NCBI RefSeq assembly: GCF_001718315.1
Contig: NZ_CP013363.1
Location: 186,001-250,000 of the forward strand
Direction of reading: 5' to 3'
Source: Burkholderia diffusa
GTDB lineage: Bacteria; Pseudomonadota; Gammaproteobacteria; Burkholderiales; Burkholderiaceae
Length of the DNA: 64,000 nt
A program made the position numbers and the translations under genes. The notes under the pieces are model-generated. The model ran no database searches. It saw nothing but the letters and a program-made list of their open reading frames with translations, and was not told the DNA's origin. Shown piece after piece: positions 8,190 to 16,780 of the stretch (the first letter of the stretch is position 1; every line of letters begins with the position of its first letter).

Positions 8190-9509
8190 ATGATGGATCA
8201 TCCGTTGCGCGCCGCACTGGCCGCGGAATTGCATGCGCGGCCGTTCCTGCGGCTCGCCGAAGCCGTGTCGCTCACGCACTACGCGATCTACGCGGACGGC
8301 CAGCCCGACATCCACGAAACGCTGCTGCACGCGCTGTGCCGCGACACCGGCATTGCCGTGCCGCAGGACGGCGCGACCCATCATGCGGTGCAGTCGCCGT
8401 GCGGCTGGCATCTGAAGTGGGAACGCCACACCGAATTTTCGACCTTCACGTTCGTCGCGCCGCGTCGCGACACCGGCTATTTCGACGATCTCGCGATCGA
8501 GGGGATTCCGGCCGCCTGGTTCGCGCGGCTCGCGGGCATCCGCTTCGTCGCGGTGCGCATGGAGTTGCTGTCGGGCGATGCCGCGCGGCTCGTGTGCGGC
8601 GACCTGCGCCGCTGGATCGACGGGCCGGCGCTCGTCGGCAGCGGCGTGCTGGGCGGCGGCAAGGTGTTTTGCGACTGGCATGTGCGTGACGACGGCTTCA
8701 TGCGCTTTCTCGTCGTCGACGAGGATTTTCGCGAGGAGCAGGGCGGCCGGCTGCTGCAGCGCCTGTATGAAATCGAGACGTACCGGATGATGGCGCTGCT
8801 CGCGTTGCCGGTCGCGCGCCGGATGAGCCGCGAGCTCGACGAGATCCACGCGGCGCTCCATGCGCTGATGCAGCGGATGGACGCGAGCGGCGCCGACGGC
8901 GACGACGCGGCGTTGCTCGTGAAGCTCACGCATCTCGCGGTGCGGGTCGAGGCGCTGTCGGGGTCCGGCGGCCGCTTCAGCGCGTCGCGTGCATACGAAA
9001 AGCTCGTGCTGGCGCGCATCCACGAATTGCGCGAGGAGCGCATCGAAGGGATGCCGACGATCGCCGAATTCATGGAGCGGCGCTTCGCGCCGGCAATGGA
9101 AACGTGCCGCAGCGTGTGGGCGCGCCACGAGCAGATCGCCGCGCGGATCGCGCGAGCGGTCGACCTGTTGCGCACGCGCGTGAATCTCGCTCAGGAAAAG
9201 GACGTGACGCGCCTGCTGGCCGGCATGGAGCGCACCGCACGCAATCAGCTTCATCTGCAGCACGCGGTTGAGGGGTTGTCGGTGGCCGCCATTTCGTACT
9301 ACGTGCTGTCGCTCGCGACCGCGGCGTTCAAGGCGCTGCACGTGATGAACCTGCCGGTCGATCCCGAACTGGCGGAAGGGCTGCTGATCGCGCCGGTCGT
9401 GTTCGCGGTGATTCACGTCACGCGGCGCACGCGTGCGCAGCTCGCACGGTCGGAGGGCGCGCACGACAGCGCCCCCGTGCAGGCAGCGGCGTTGAAGCAG
9501 GCAAATTAG
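8190..9509 (+). CDS. DUF3422 family membrane-anchored protein
   Basis: 439 aa. The opening HPLRAALAAELHARPF and the segment WHLKWERHTEFSTFTF are hallmarks of DUF3422, a family of uncharacterised proteobacterial proteins with a large cytosolic N-terminal part and two membrane helices near the C-terminus. Here those fall around residues 365-420 (VAAISYYVLSLATAAFKAL and LLIAPVVFAVIHV). A helical, probably coiled region precedes them. The gene is divergent from a LysR regulator and is followed 30 bp later by a tiny gene with a strong ribosome binding site. No biochemical role is known to me. Confidence 0.88.
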   Translation: MMDHPLRAALAAELHARPFLRLAEAVSLTHYAIYADGQPDIHETLLHALCRDTGIAVPQDGATHHAVQSPCGWHLKWERHTEFSTFTFVAPRRDTGYFDDLAIEGIPAAWFARLAGIRFVAVRMELLSGDAARLVCGDLRRWIDGPALVGSGVLGGGKVFCDWHVRDDGFMRFLVVDEDFREEQGGRLLQRLYEIETYRMMALLALPVARRMSRELDEIHAALHALMQRMDASGADGDDAALLVKLTHLAVRVEALSGSGGRFSASRAYEKLVLARIHELREERIEGMPTIAEFMERRFAPAMETCRSVWARHEQIAARIARAVDLLRTRVNLAQEKDVTRLLAGMERTARNQLHLQHAVEGLSVAAISYYVLSLATAAFKALHVMNLPVDPELAEGLLIAPVVFAVIHVTRRTRAQLARSEGAHDSAPVQAAALKQAN

Positions 9510-9539
9510 AACATCGACAACATATCAAAAGGAGTGGAG

Positions 9540-9740
9540 ATGACTTTTACGCAAATGCAACCCGGTTTTTTCAGTGGCCTCGACGCATTCGACGAACCGG
9601 TATGGGATGAAGCCGGTGCACCGGAGGACGCGCATGTGACGTCGTATCAGGCCGTGCTGCAGGAGCCGACGACGTCGCTCGTCGGGAATACGGTCGACCG
9701 GCCGGATGTCGCGGCGGTGGCGATTCTCGGGTACAACTGA
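9540..9740 (+). CDS. Small acidic protein (66 aa), unknown
   Basis: A clear AAAAGGAG ribosome binding site at 9527-9534 lies 5 bp from the ATG at 9540, so the GTG at 9534 is not the start. The product MTFTQMQPGFFSGLDAFDEP... is acidic, has no membrane helix or signal peptide, and ends in VAAVAILGYN. It follows the DUF3422 gene and may share its transcript. The short acidic form would suit a peptide precursor or a small partner protein, but there is no family match I can name. Confidence 0.6.
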   Translation: MTFTQMQPGFFSGLDAFDEPVWDEAGAPEDAHVTSYQAVLQEPTTSLVGNTVDRPDVAAVAILGYN

Positions 9741-9947
9741 CGCGCGTTCACATCGCGTCGATTCGAGCATTCGCAACGGCCCGAACGGGCGCCGGCGTGA
9801 CGAAACGGCGGGCGCGGGATGTGCCCGTCGATTGCATTTCCGCCATGATCGGCGCAGCGTCGCGCTGCCGGCGAACGCGCTATAGTCGTGCGACGCCCGC
9901 TGCGAACACCGCATGTTCGGCGGCTCATCCACGCACGCCTCGCTTCC

Positions 9948-10382
9948 ATGACCGCGCATCCCGCCGTTTCCCTTCATCTCACCGACACCGAACAACCGGC
10001 AGCCCGCGATTTCATCAGCCGCAAGCTCGGCGAATTCAACCACGCGATGACGGGCCGCAGCGACACGGCGGCGCTCGACGTCTACGTGACGAATCCCGCG
10101 ACCGGCGAGGTCCTGGGCGGCCTCACCGGCCGGACGTCGCTCGGTCTCTTCTTCATCGACCTCTTTTACCTGCCGGAATCGCTGCGCGGCGGCGGCTTCG
10201 GCAGCAGGCTGCTGCGCGAGGCGGAAGCGGAGGCGAGGCGGCGCGGATGTGCTCGCGCGGTGCTGTACACGATTACGTTCCAGGCGCCGGATTTCTACCG
10301 GAAGCACGGGTACGAGGCGTTCGGCGAAGTGCCGTGCGAGCCGGAAGGGGCGGCGCGCGTGTTCATGGTCAAGACGCTGTGA
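9948..10382 (+). CDS. GNAT-family N-acetyltransferase
   Basis: 144 aa, one GNAT domain. The acetyl-CoA loop is visible as LPESLRGGGFGSRLL (pattern R/Q-x-x-G-x-G/A), preceded by a beta strand FFIDLFYL and followed by the helix EAEAEARRRGC and the closing FYRKHGYEAFGEV. The ATG at 9948 gives the usual family length; an earlier in-frame ATG at 9888 adds an unlikely basic leader. It is convergent with the following LysR gene. Substrate unknown. Confidence 0.85.
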   Translation: MTAHPAVSLHLTDTEQPAARDFISRKLGEFNHAMTGRSDTAALDVYVTNPATGEVLGGLTGRTSLGLFFIDLFYLPESLRGGGFGSRLLREAEAEARRRGCARAVLYTITFQAPDFYRKHGYEAFGEVPCEPEGAARVFMVKTL

Positions 10383-10398
10383 GCGACGTCGCCTGACG

Positions 10399-11304
10399 TC
10401 ACCGCCCCGGCGTCGCGCGCTCGACGATCATGTCGTACAGCGCCTGTGCCGCGGGCGACAATTGCGCGGCCCGGCGCATGACCAGCACGAGCGCGCGAGA
10501 CACCGACGGCTCGACCAGCTCGATCGTGCGGACCATCGGATACGCGTTCTTCTGGATCGCGAGTCTCGGCACGACGGCCGCGCCGAGGCCTTCGGCAACG
10601 AGGCCGAGCGCGGTCGAACTGCGCTGCACTTCATAGAACGAATGCAGCGTCACGCCGCTCGTCTTCAGCGCGCCTTCGAGCAGCCCGCGATTGCCGCTCA
10701 CCTCGCCCGCGAAGATCAGCGGATGCGGGTGCAGCGCTGCCCAGCGGATCCGCCGACGCTTCGCGAGCGGATGATCGTCGCGGCAGACGAGCACGTACGG
10801 GTCATGCGTGAGCGGTACGCTGACGAGTTCGGGGTGCTGGTCGCCCGCGATGCTGATTCCGAATTCCGCTTCGCGGCGTAGCACGGCCTGCAATACCGAC
10901 GCCGACGCATGATCGAGGATCTTCACGCGATCATGTGGCCGGTGCGCGGAGAACGCGCGCAGAATGCGCGGGAGATACTGAACGCCGACCGTCGGCACGC
11001 ACGCGATCGTCACGTCGCCGCGCTGGCTCAGGCCCGTTTCGCGGATTTCGGTCAGTGCGTCCGACAGCTCGTTCAGCAGCCGGCGCGCCTGCGGCAGGAA
11101 ACGCCGGCCGATTTCGGTGAGGGTGGTGCGGCGCGTCGTGCGTTCGATCAGCGCGACGCCGAGAAACGACTCGAGCTTGCGCAACCGCTGCGTGATCGCC
11201 GTTTGCGTGACGTGCAGCGTGTCGGCCGCTTGCCTGAAGCTGCCGCCGTCGGCGATCGCGACGAAAGCCTGGACTCCGAGCGTATCGATTTTCATCAGAA
11301 ACAT
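10399..11304 (-). CDS. LysR-type transcriptional regulator
   Basis: 301 aa from 11304, or 298 aa if the second ATG at 11295 is used. Winged helix near the start (VQAFVAIADGGSFRQAADTLHVTQTAITQRLRKLE, split here for description at residues about 12-46), then the effector domain beginning GDVTIACVPTVGVQYLP. It is divergent from the trans-aconitate methyltransferase gene. The gap contains ATGAAT and ATTCAT arms 15 bp apart (11303-11329), partly overlapping its own start, a plausible autoregulatory site. Confidence 0.92.
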   Translation of the reverse strand: MFLMKIDTLGVQAFVAIADGGSFRQAADTLHVTQTAITQRLRKLESFLGVALIERTTRRTTLTEIGRRFLPQARRLLNELSDALTEIRETGLSQRGDVTIACVPTVGVQYLPRILRAFSAHRPHDRVKILDHASASVLQAVLRREAEFGISIAGDQHPELVSVPLTHDPYVLVCRDDHPLAKRRRIRWAALHPHPLIFAGEVSGNRGLLEGALKTSGVTLHSFYEVQRSSTALGLVAEGLGAAVVPRLAIQKNAYPMVRTIELVEPSVSRALVLVMRRAAQLSPAAQALYDMIVERATPGR

Positions 11305-11417
11305 GAATCAATAACGATATTAAATTCATTTTACTGAAGAACCACGAGATCGCAGAATGCGCTGCATCGATGGCTGTCGGTATCCCGACGCCGTCCACGC
11401 CGACCAGGAGGCATGCC

Positions 11418-12203
11418 GTGACGACCCCCCTCGATCAATACGCCAACCAGTACGTGCGATTCGAAGACGAACGCACGCGGCCCGTGCGCGACCTGCTGGC
11501 CGCCGTGCCGGATACGCCGATCCATACCGCGATCGACATCGGCTGCGGGCCCGGCAATTCGACTGAAGCGCTGATCGCGCGCGCGCCCGGCGCGACGGTT
11601 CGCGGGATCGACGCGTCGCCGGACATGATCGCGGCCGCGCGCAAGCGCCTGCCCACGCTGCGTTTCGATCTCGCGGACGTTTCCAGTTGGGACGATCCGG
11701 GCCGCTACGACCTGATTCTGTCGAACGCGGTGCTGCAATGGGTGCCCGCGCACGACACGCTGTTTCCGGCGCTCGTCGGCCGGCTCGCGCCGGGCGGCCA
11801 TCTCGCGGTGCAGATGCCCGACAACCTCGACGAGCCTGCGCACCGGCTGATGCGCGAGGTCGCGTCGGTCGGGCCATGGGCGGACAAGCTCAAGGACGCG
11901 GCGCGCACCGAGCGGTTCGACGCACGGTATTACTACGCGCTGCTGTCGCCATCGTGCTCGCGAGTGGATGTCTGGCGCACGACTTACTACCATCCGTTGC
12001 GCGGCGGGGTCGATTCGGTCGTCGAATGGTTCAAGGGCAGCGCGCTGCGGCCGTTCCTCGCGGCGCTGAACGAAAGCGAACGCGACGCGTTCGTCGCGCG
12101 CTATCGCGACGCGCTCGCCGGGCCGCGCGGCTATCCGCTGCTCGACGACGGCACCGTGCTGCTGCCATTTCCGCGCCTGTTCATCGTCGCGACGCGCAAG
12201 TAA
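11418..12203 (+). CDS. tam: Trans-aconitate 2-methyltransferase
   Basis: 261 aa SAM-dependent methyltransferase that esterifies trans-aconitate, an inhibitor formed from cis-aconitate, thereby protecting aconitase. The GTG at 11418 is chosen because AGGAGG sits 6 bp upstream and the protein then begins like E. coli Tam (DQYANQYVRFEDERTRP). SAM motif I is IDIGCGPGNSTEAL; VLQWVPAHDTL and LAPGGHLAVQMPDNLDEP are Tam signatures. Cytosolic, monocistronic, divergent from a LysR gene. Confidence 0.92.
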   Translation: MTTPLDQYANQYVRFEDERTRPVRDLLAAVPDTPIHTAIDIGCGPGNSTEALIARAPGATVRGIDASPDMIAAARKRLPTLRFDLADVSSWDDPGRYDLILSNAVLQWVPAHDTLFPALVGRLAPGGHLAVQMPDNLDEPAHRLMREVASVGPWADKLKDAARTERFDARYYYALLSPSCSRVDVWRTTYYHPLRGGVDSVVEWFKGSALRPFLAALNESERDAFVARYRDALAGPRGYPLLDDGTVLLPFPRLFIVATRK

Positions 12204-12239
12204 GGCGAAAGCGAGACCGGGCCGGCGGCTGATCTTCGG

Positions 12240-12830
12240 TCAGGACGGCTGCCGCATCGATTCCGGATCGACCGTCCGGCTCTTCGCGGACTGCCCGTCA
12301 CGCAGATCCTTGTACCAGAAGAGGGCGACTTCCCCGTCGTTCGCGCCGTCGGCGTACAGGAAACGGTCGTGGCCGCCGACGACGAAGCCCGCGCGGGCGT
12401 ACGTACAGCAGGCCGCGACGTTGTTCGCTTGCGTCTCCAGTCGCATGAAGCCGAACCCGCGGTTGCGCGCCCACGCTTCCGCGGCCGCCAGCAGGAACTG
12501 GCCGATCCCTTGCCGCCGGCAACCGCGGTCGACCGCGAGTTCCGCGATCTCGGCCATCCCGTTCCAGCTTTCGCTGATCGCGACGAATCCCGCGAGCCGC
12601 CCGCCCGCGCTCGCGCGGAACAGCGCGGTGCCGCCGGACGCCTCGCGCGCCCAGCCGGCCGGGTCGAAGCCGTAGTCCTTGCGCCGCACGGGCAGCGCGC
12701 GCAAATCGAGCAGATCCTGGTACGGCGCATTCAGCTCCCACGCGATGTCGAACGAAAAGTCGCATCCGTTCAGTTCGTCGGCGGGCAGATCGACCGCCTG
12801 TTCGATGCTGATGTGCTCGGCTCGGTCCAT
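12240..12830 (-). CDS. Streptothricin-acetyltransferase-like GNAT
   Basis: 196 aa. The C-terminal two thirds match the Sat pattern: WNGMAEIAELAVDRGCRRQG (acetyl-CoA loop), then the diagnostic RLETQANNVAACCTYARAGF and a closing EVALFWYKDL. Sat enzymes acetylate the beta-lysine of streptothricin, giving resistance; chromosomal relatives are common and their natural substrate is often unknown. Start at 12830 (MDRAEHIS) instead of the long poorly coded upstream extension. Convergent with tam. Confidence 0.85.
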   Translation of the reverse strand: MDRAEHISIEQAVDLPADELNGCDFSFDIAWELNAPYQDLLDLRALPVRRKDYGFDPAGWAREASGGTALFRASAGGRLAGFVAISESWNGMAEIAELAVDRGCRRQGIGQFLLAAAEAWARNRGFGFMRLETQANNVAACCTYARAGFVVGGHDRFLYADGANDGEVALFWYKDLRDGQSAKSRTVDPESMRQPS

Positions 12831-13059
12831 GTGTCGGTGTCCTGTCTTCAGCGGGATTGGCGGGTGTCCCCCCCCGGGGCGAGCGCCGCCGCCCTGCGGC
12901 GAGCCGGATCGCGCTCGTTCCTGTTTCGAATTGCTGCACACGCACAATGCTTCTGGCGCGGTTCAACGCCCGATTATGCGGGATATCGGCGGGGACGCCG
13001 CGCCTGAATCGGGTATGCAACCACGTCACACATCGGCATGGGACGCGATATAGTCAGCG

Positions 13060-13555
13060 ATGCTTATCGAAGCGGAGATCGACTGCACCGAACCACATCG
13101 ACCGGTACGCGAGCACCATTTTGAATTCGACGCAGCGGGGGCCGCCGGCGAAGCGCTTTCGCTCGATGCGATGCGGCACGCAAGAACCATGACGTGGCAG
13201 GCAGTCGACGCGATCGCGGCCTGTATCGAGCCCGGGATGCGCAATCGGAGGCCAATGCGCTGGGGTCGAGCGTGCTCGAGGAACTCGGGATGGAGCGCAT
13301 CCGGCATCCGGCCATCGTCCGCTTCGGGGAAAACACGCTGCGCACGTGCAAGGCGCTCCCGGTCGCCTATCAGGTACGCGCCGGCGACGACATCCTCTTC
13401 ATCGATCTCGGCGCCGTCGGGACCGCGCACGAAGGCGACGCGGGCGCGACCTTCGTTCGCGGCGACGATCCGGACATGCATGCGTGCGCGCAGGGGGCGC
13501 GCGTCATTTTCGATGAAGTCGAGCACCGCTGGCGCACCGAAGTTGCCGCATTGAC
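13060..13555 (+). pseudogene. Broken M24-family metallopeptidase (Xaa-Pro aminopeptidase-like)
   Basis: The frame from ATG 13060 (MLIEAEIDCTEPHRPVREHH) runs through MTWQAVDAIAACIEPGMR to about 13242, then the match shifts to another frame: SEANALGSSVLEELGMERI, HPAIVRFGENTLRT, DDILFIDLGAVGTAHEGDAG and FDEVEHRWR. Loss of one base near 13242-13245 explains the shift. The metal-binding Asp of the FIDLGAV...GDAGATF segment survives, but the C-terminal half with the remaining His/Glu ligands is absent: the similarity ends near 13545. Frameshift plus truncation marks it as a decayed gene. Confidence 0.7.
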
Positions 13556-13854
13556 CAAGACGGTGCCTCGGCGTGCAGCGTCGTCAGCATCCGCATCGGG
13601 TCGTCGAGCCGCGCGCGCATCGCACGCGCGCTCGCCCGTTCCGCGGCGGTCCGCTGTTCCGCTGTCTCGCGGCGGCTCGTGCACAGCGCAACGCCTTCGC
13701 CGCTCGCCGGTTTCAACGCCTATCATGTATCAAGCGTGTCCCGCGTTCGACATGCGCGGCCGTCCGAGGCCGCACATGTCGCGCGCAAGGGCTGGCCTGG
13801 CGTGTGCCTGACCGGACGCGCAACCGCGTCACTCGACGTTTGCAAGGGAGCGTG
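13556..13854. other. Non-coding or decayed stretch after the M24 pseudogene
   Basis: About 300 bp with no convincing gene on either strand. Open frames exist because of high GC but none carries a recognisable domain. On the minus strand a helix-like run (ERASARAMRARLDDPM) may be a relic of a lost gene. The end holds the AAGGGAG ribosome binding site for the next gene. Confidence 0.4.
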
Positions 13855-14667
13855 ATGACCGATCGCGACAAGGTGTTTTCAGGCTCGATTCCCGCGTTCT
13901 ACGACACGCTGATGGTTCCGCTGATCTTCGCGGAATATGCTGCCGACCTGGCGGAGCTCGTCGCCGCCTTCGCGCCTCGCTCGGTGCTTGAAACCGCCGC
14001 CGGCAGCGGCGCGGTCACGCGGGCGCTTGCGCCACGGCTCGGCCCGGGCGTGCGCTACGTGGTGACGGACCTCAACCAGCCGATGCTCGACTACGCCGTC
14101 ACCAGACAGGGGGCCGGCAGCCGTATCGAATGGCGGCAGGCGGATGCGCTCGCGCTGCCGTTCGAGGACGCGTCGTTCGACGTCGTCTGCTGCCAGTTCG
14201 GCGCGATGTTCTTTCCCGACCGGGTCGCCGGCTACGGCGAGGCGCGACGCGTGCTGGGGCCGGGCGGGCGTTTCGTTTTCAGTGTCTGGGACCGTATCGA
14301 GGAAAACGCCTTCGCCGATGAAGTCACCCAGGCCGTCGCGGCGCTGTTTCCGCACGACCCGCCGCGATTTCTCGCCCGCACGCCGCACGGCTATCACGAT
14401 CTCGCGCTGATTCGAGACGATCTGCGCCGCGCGGGTTTCGCCGACGTCGACATTGCGACGCGCGAGAAGGCAAGCCACGCCGCGTCGGCACGCGATGTCG
14501 CCACCGCTTATTGCCTGGGAACGCCGCTGCACGACGAAATCGTCGCTCGCGATGCCGGCTTGCTTTCGCTCGCGACGGATCGAGCAACCGCGGCCATTGC
14601 CGGACGCCATGGCAACGGGCCGGTGGTCGGGAAGATTCAGGCGCACGTCATCGTGGCGTCAGGTTAG
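13855..14667 (+). CDS. Class I SAM-dependent methyltransferase
   Basis: 270 aa, ATG at 13855 behind AAGGGAG. UbiE/Methyltransf_11 type fold: SAM motif I is VLETAAGSGAVTRAL, acidic strand YVVTDLNQPML, motif II QADALALPFEDASFDVVCCQFG, and motif III RVLGPGGRFVFSVWD. The C-terminal half probably recognises the acceptor, which cannot be told from sequence. It is followed after 133 bp by a SnoaL-like gene on the same strand; the two may be expressed together. Confidence 0.88.
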   Translation: MTDRDKVFSGSIPAFYDTLMVPLIFAEYAADLAELVAAFAPRSVLETAAGSGAVTRALAPRLGPGVRYVVTDLNQPMLDYAVTRQGAGSRIEWRQADALALPFEDASFDVVCCQFGAMFFPDRVAGYGEARRVLGPGGRFVFSVWDRIEENAFADEVTQAVAALFPHDPPRFLARTPHGYHDLALIRDDLRRAGFADVDIATREKASHAASARDVATAYCLGTPLHDEIVARDAGLLSLATDRATAAIAGRHGNGPVVGKIQAHVIVASG

Positions 14668-14799
14668 CGCCACCGCCGATTGGTCATACGGAATTCGTGC
14701 CGCCCGATTGCCGGAGACCCTCATGGGGGCTGCGTCGCGGTTCGACCATGCTGAGATTTCGCGCCGCAACGCGTCGAACGGGCGAAGGCGGAGGGTGCG

Positions 14800-15204
14800 A
14801 TGAGCGAACAGGACAACGTGCAACTCGTACGGCAGGCATACGCGGCGTTCGGCAGGGCCGATATCGACGGCATTCTACAGACGCTTTCCGAACGTATCGA
14901 CTGGTTCATCCCGGGGCCGGCCGGCGTCGTTCCGTTCGTCGGCAGAAGACATGGGCCGCAGGAAGTCGCGGCGTTCTTCGCGGCGCCAGCGGCGGCGCAG
15001 ACCGCGGAACGGTTCGAGCCGCGCGAATTCATCGCCAGCGGCAACCGGGTCGTCGTGCTCGGCACGCAACGCTGGCATGTGCATTCCACGGGCCGCACGT
15101 ACGAAGACGACTGGGTGCATCTGCTCACGATCGAAAGCGGGAAGATCGCGACGTTTGTCGAGTATCACGATACCGAGGCCGAAGCGGCGGCACATCGACC
15201 GTGA
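14800..15204 (+). CDS. SnoaL/NTF2-like (ketosteroid-isomerase fold) protein
   Basis: 134 aa. QLVRQAYAAFGRADIDGILQTLSERIDWFIPG is the classic opening helix pair and first strand of the NTF2-like fold; the later strand VHLLTIESGKIATFVEYHDT is equally typical (residues about 108-126). Such proteins are small cytosolic isomerases, hydrolases or ligand binders, and this one has no residue pattern that fixes a reaction. It sits downstream of a methyltransferase. Confidence 0.85.
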   Translation: MSEQDNVQLVRQAYAAFGRADIDGILQTLSERIDWFIPGPAGVVPFVGRRHGPQEVAAFFAAPAAAQTAERFEPREFIASGNRVVVLGTQRWHVHSTGRTYEDDWVHLLTIESGKIATFVEYHDTEAEAAAHRP

Positions 15205-15276
15205 CGACGCCGCAATCGTGCGCGGACATCGTCACCCTCGGGAGCGTGTGTCGCATGCTTCCGCCTGCCGCCCTGA

Positions 15277-16758
15277 TCACTCGATCGCACGCATCGCGTG
15301 GCGCAGCTCCTGGTAGCTGCGCAGGCCTGTCACGCCGAGTTCGCGGCCGATCCCGCTGAGCCCGAAACCGCCCCAGCACACGTGCGGGTAGATGAGCTGC
15401 GGTGCGTTGATCCACACGAGGCCGGCGCGCACGCGTGCCTGGAACTGCTTCGCGATTTCAGCGTCGCGCGTCACGACGGTCGCGACGAGCCCGTAGCGCG
15501 TGTCGTTCGCGAGCGCGATCGCCTCGTCGTCGTTGCGGAACGACTTGACGCACGCGACCGGGCCGAACACCTCGTCGGTCCACAGCAGGTTGTCGGCGGC
15601 CGGCTCGGCGACCACGACCGGCGCCATGAAGAAGCCGTCGCCGCCGCTGTCGGCGACGCGGCCGCTGAACGCAACGCGCGCGCCGGCCGATATGCCTTGC
15701 TCGAGCATCGCCTCGACGCGCGTGCGCTGCGCGGCCGAGATCAGCGGCCCCATCGCGACGTGTTCGGCGGAAGGCGGCGCGACGACGAGCGCGCGCACGG
15801 CCGTCTCGAACGCGGCCATGAAGCTGCGGTACAGGCTGTCGTGCACAAGGATGCGCGCGGTGGCCGAGCACATCTGGCCCGCGTTCGTGAACGCGCCGGC
15901 CACTGCCAGCGACACCGCCATGTCGAGATCGGCATCGTCGCGCACGATCAGCGACGACTTGCCGCCGAGTTCGAGCGTCACGCGCTTCATGTCTTCCGAC
16001 GCGGCCTGCATGACCTTGCGGCCGGCGGCCGTGCTGCCGGTAAACGAGATCTTGTCGATCAGCGGATGCGCGGTCAGCGCCGCGCCGACTGCCGCGCCGC
16101 CGTTCACGACGTTGACGACACCGTCCGGCACGCCGGCTTCGGCGATCAGGTCGAGCAGTGCGTGCTCCGCCGGCGACGTCAGTTCCGACGGCTTCATCAC
16201 GACGGTGCAGCCGGCCGCCAGCGCGGGCGCGAGCTTCCACGCGGCCGTGACCATCGGGAAGTTCCACGGCATGATCAGCGCAGCCACGCCGACCGCGTCG
16301 TGAAAGCGCTCGGCCGCGACGGCGTCGTTCGGCAGTGCTACCGGCTTGGCCGCGAACAGCGCCGGGTTCTCACACAGCTGCGCGTAGTACGCGAACGTCG
16401 CGGCAACGTCGCCGACGTCGGCGTCGGCCTCGAACGGCGGCTTGCCGCTCACCTGCATCTGCAGCGCCGCCAGGCGTTCGCGATTGGCTTCGACGCGTTC
16501 GGCAATCGCCGCGAGCAAGCGGCCGCGCTCGGCGGGCGGCGTGTCGCGCCAGCCTGCGAACGCGTCGCGTGCGGCGCGGACCGCGGCATCGACGTGCGTG
16601 GCCGTCGCGAATTCCTGCCAGCCGATCGTCTCGCCGGTCGACGCATTGAAGATCGGCGCGCCGGCTTCATCGGAGTGCGTGCGCACGGGATGGCCGGCGA
16701 TGCGTGCGGCAGGCAGCACGACGGGCGAGGTGGAAGAGGAAAGATCAGCGGTGGTCAT
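15277..16758 (-). CDS. Aldehyde dehydrogenase, probably 4-guanidinobutyraldehyde or similar aminoaldehyde
   Basis: 493-aa NAD(P)-linked aldehyde dehydrogenase. Marks: IMPWNFPMVTAAWKLAPALA, FTGSTAAGRKVM, LELGGKSSLIV with the general-base Glu, and catalytic Cys297 in NAGQMCSATARI. The gene starts 22 bp after the guanidinobutyrase stop, so the two form an operon. In known arginine/agmatine breakdown, 4-guanidinobutyraldehyde is oxidised to 4-guanidinobutyrate, which the hydrolase then cleaves; that is the likely role here, inferred from context. Confidence 0.92.
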   Translation of the reverse strand: MTTADLSSSTSPVVLPAARIAGHPVRTHSDEAGAPIFNASTGETIGWQEFATATHVDAAVRAARDAFAGWRDTPPAERGRLLAAIAERVEANRERLAALQMQVSGKPPFEADADVGDVAATFAYYAQLCENPALFAAKPVALPNDAVAAERFHDAVGVAALIMPWNFPMVTAAWKLAPALAAGCTVVMKPSELTSPAEHALLDLIAEAGVPDGVVNVVNGGAAVGAALTAHPLIDKISFTGSTAAGRKVMQAASEDMKRVTLELGGKSSLIVRDDADLDMAVSLAVAGAFTNAGQMCSATARILVHDSLYRSFMAAFETAVRALVVAPPSAEHVAMGPLISAAQRTRVEAMLEQGISAGARVAFSGRVADSGGDGFFMAPVVVAEPAADNLLWTDEVFGPVACVKSFRNDDEAIALANDTRYGLVATVVTRDAEIAKQFQARVRAGLVWINAPQLIYPHVCWGGFGLSGIGRELGVTGLRSYQELRHAMRAIE

Positions 16759-16780
16759 GAACGTTTTCCTGTCGATCGGG

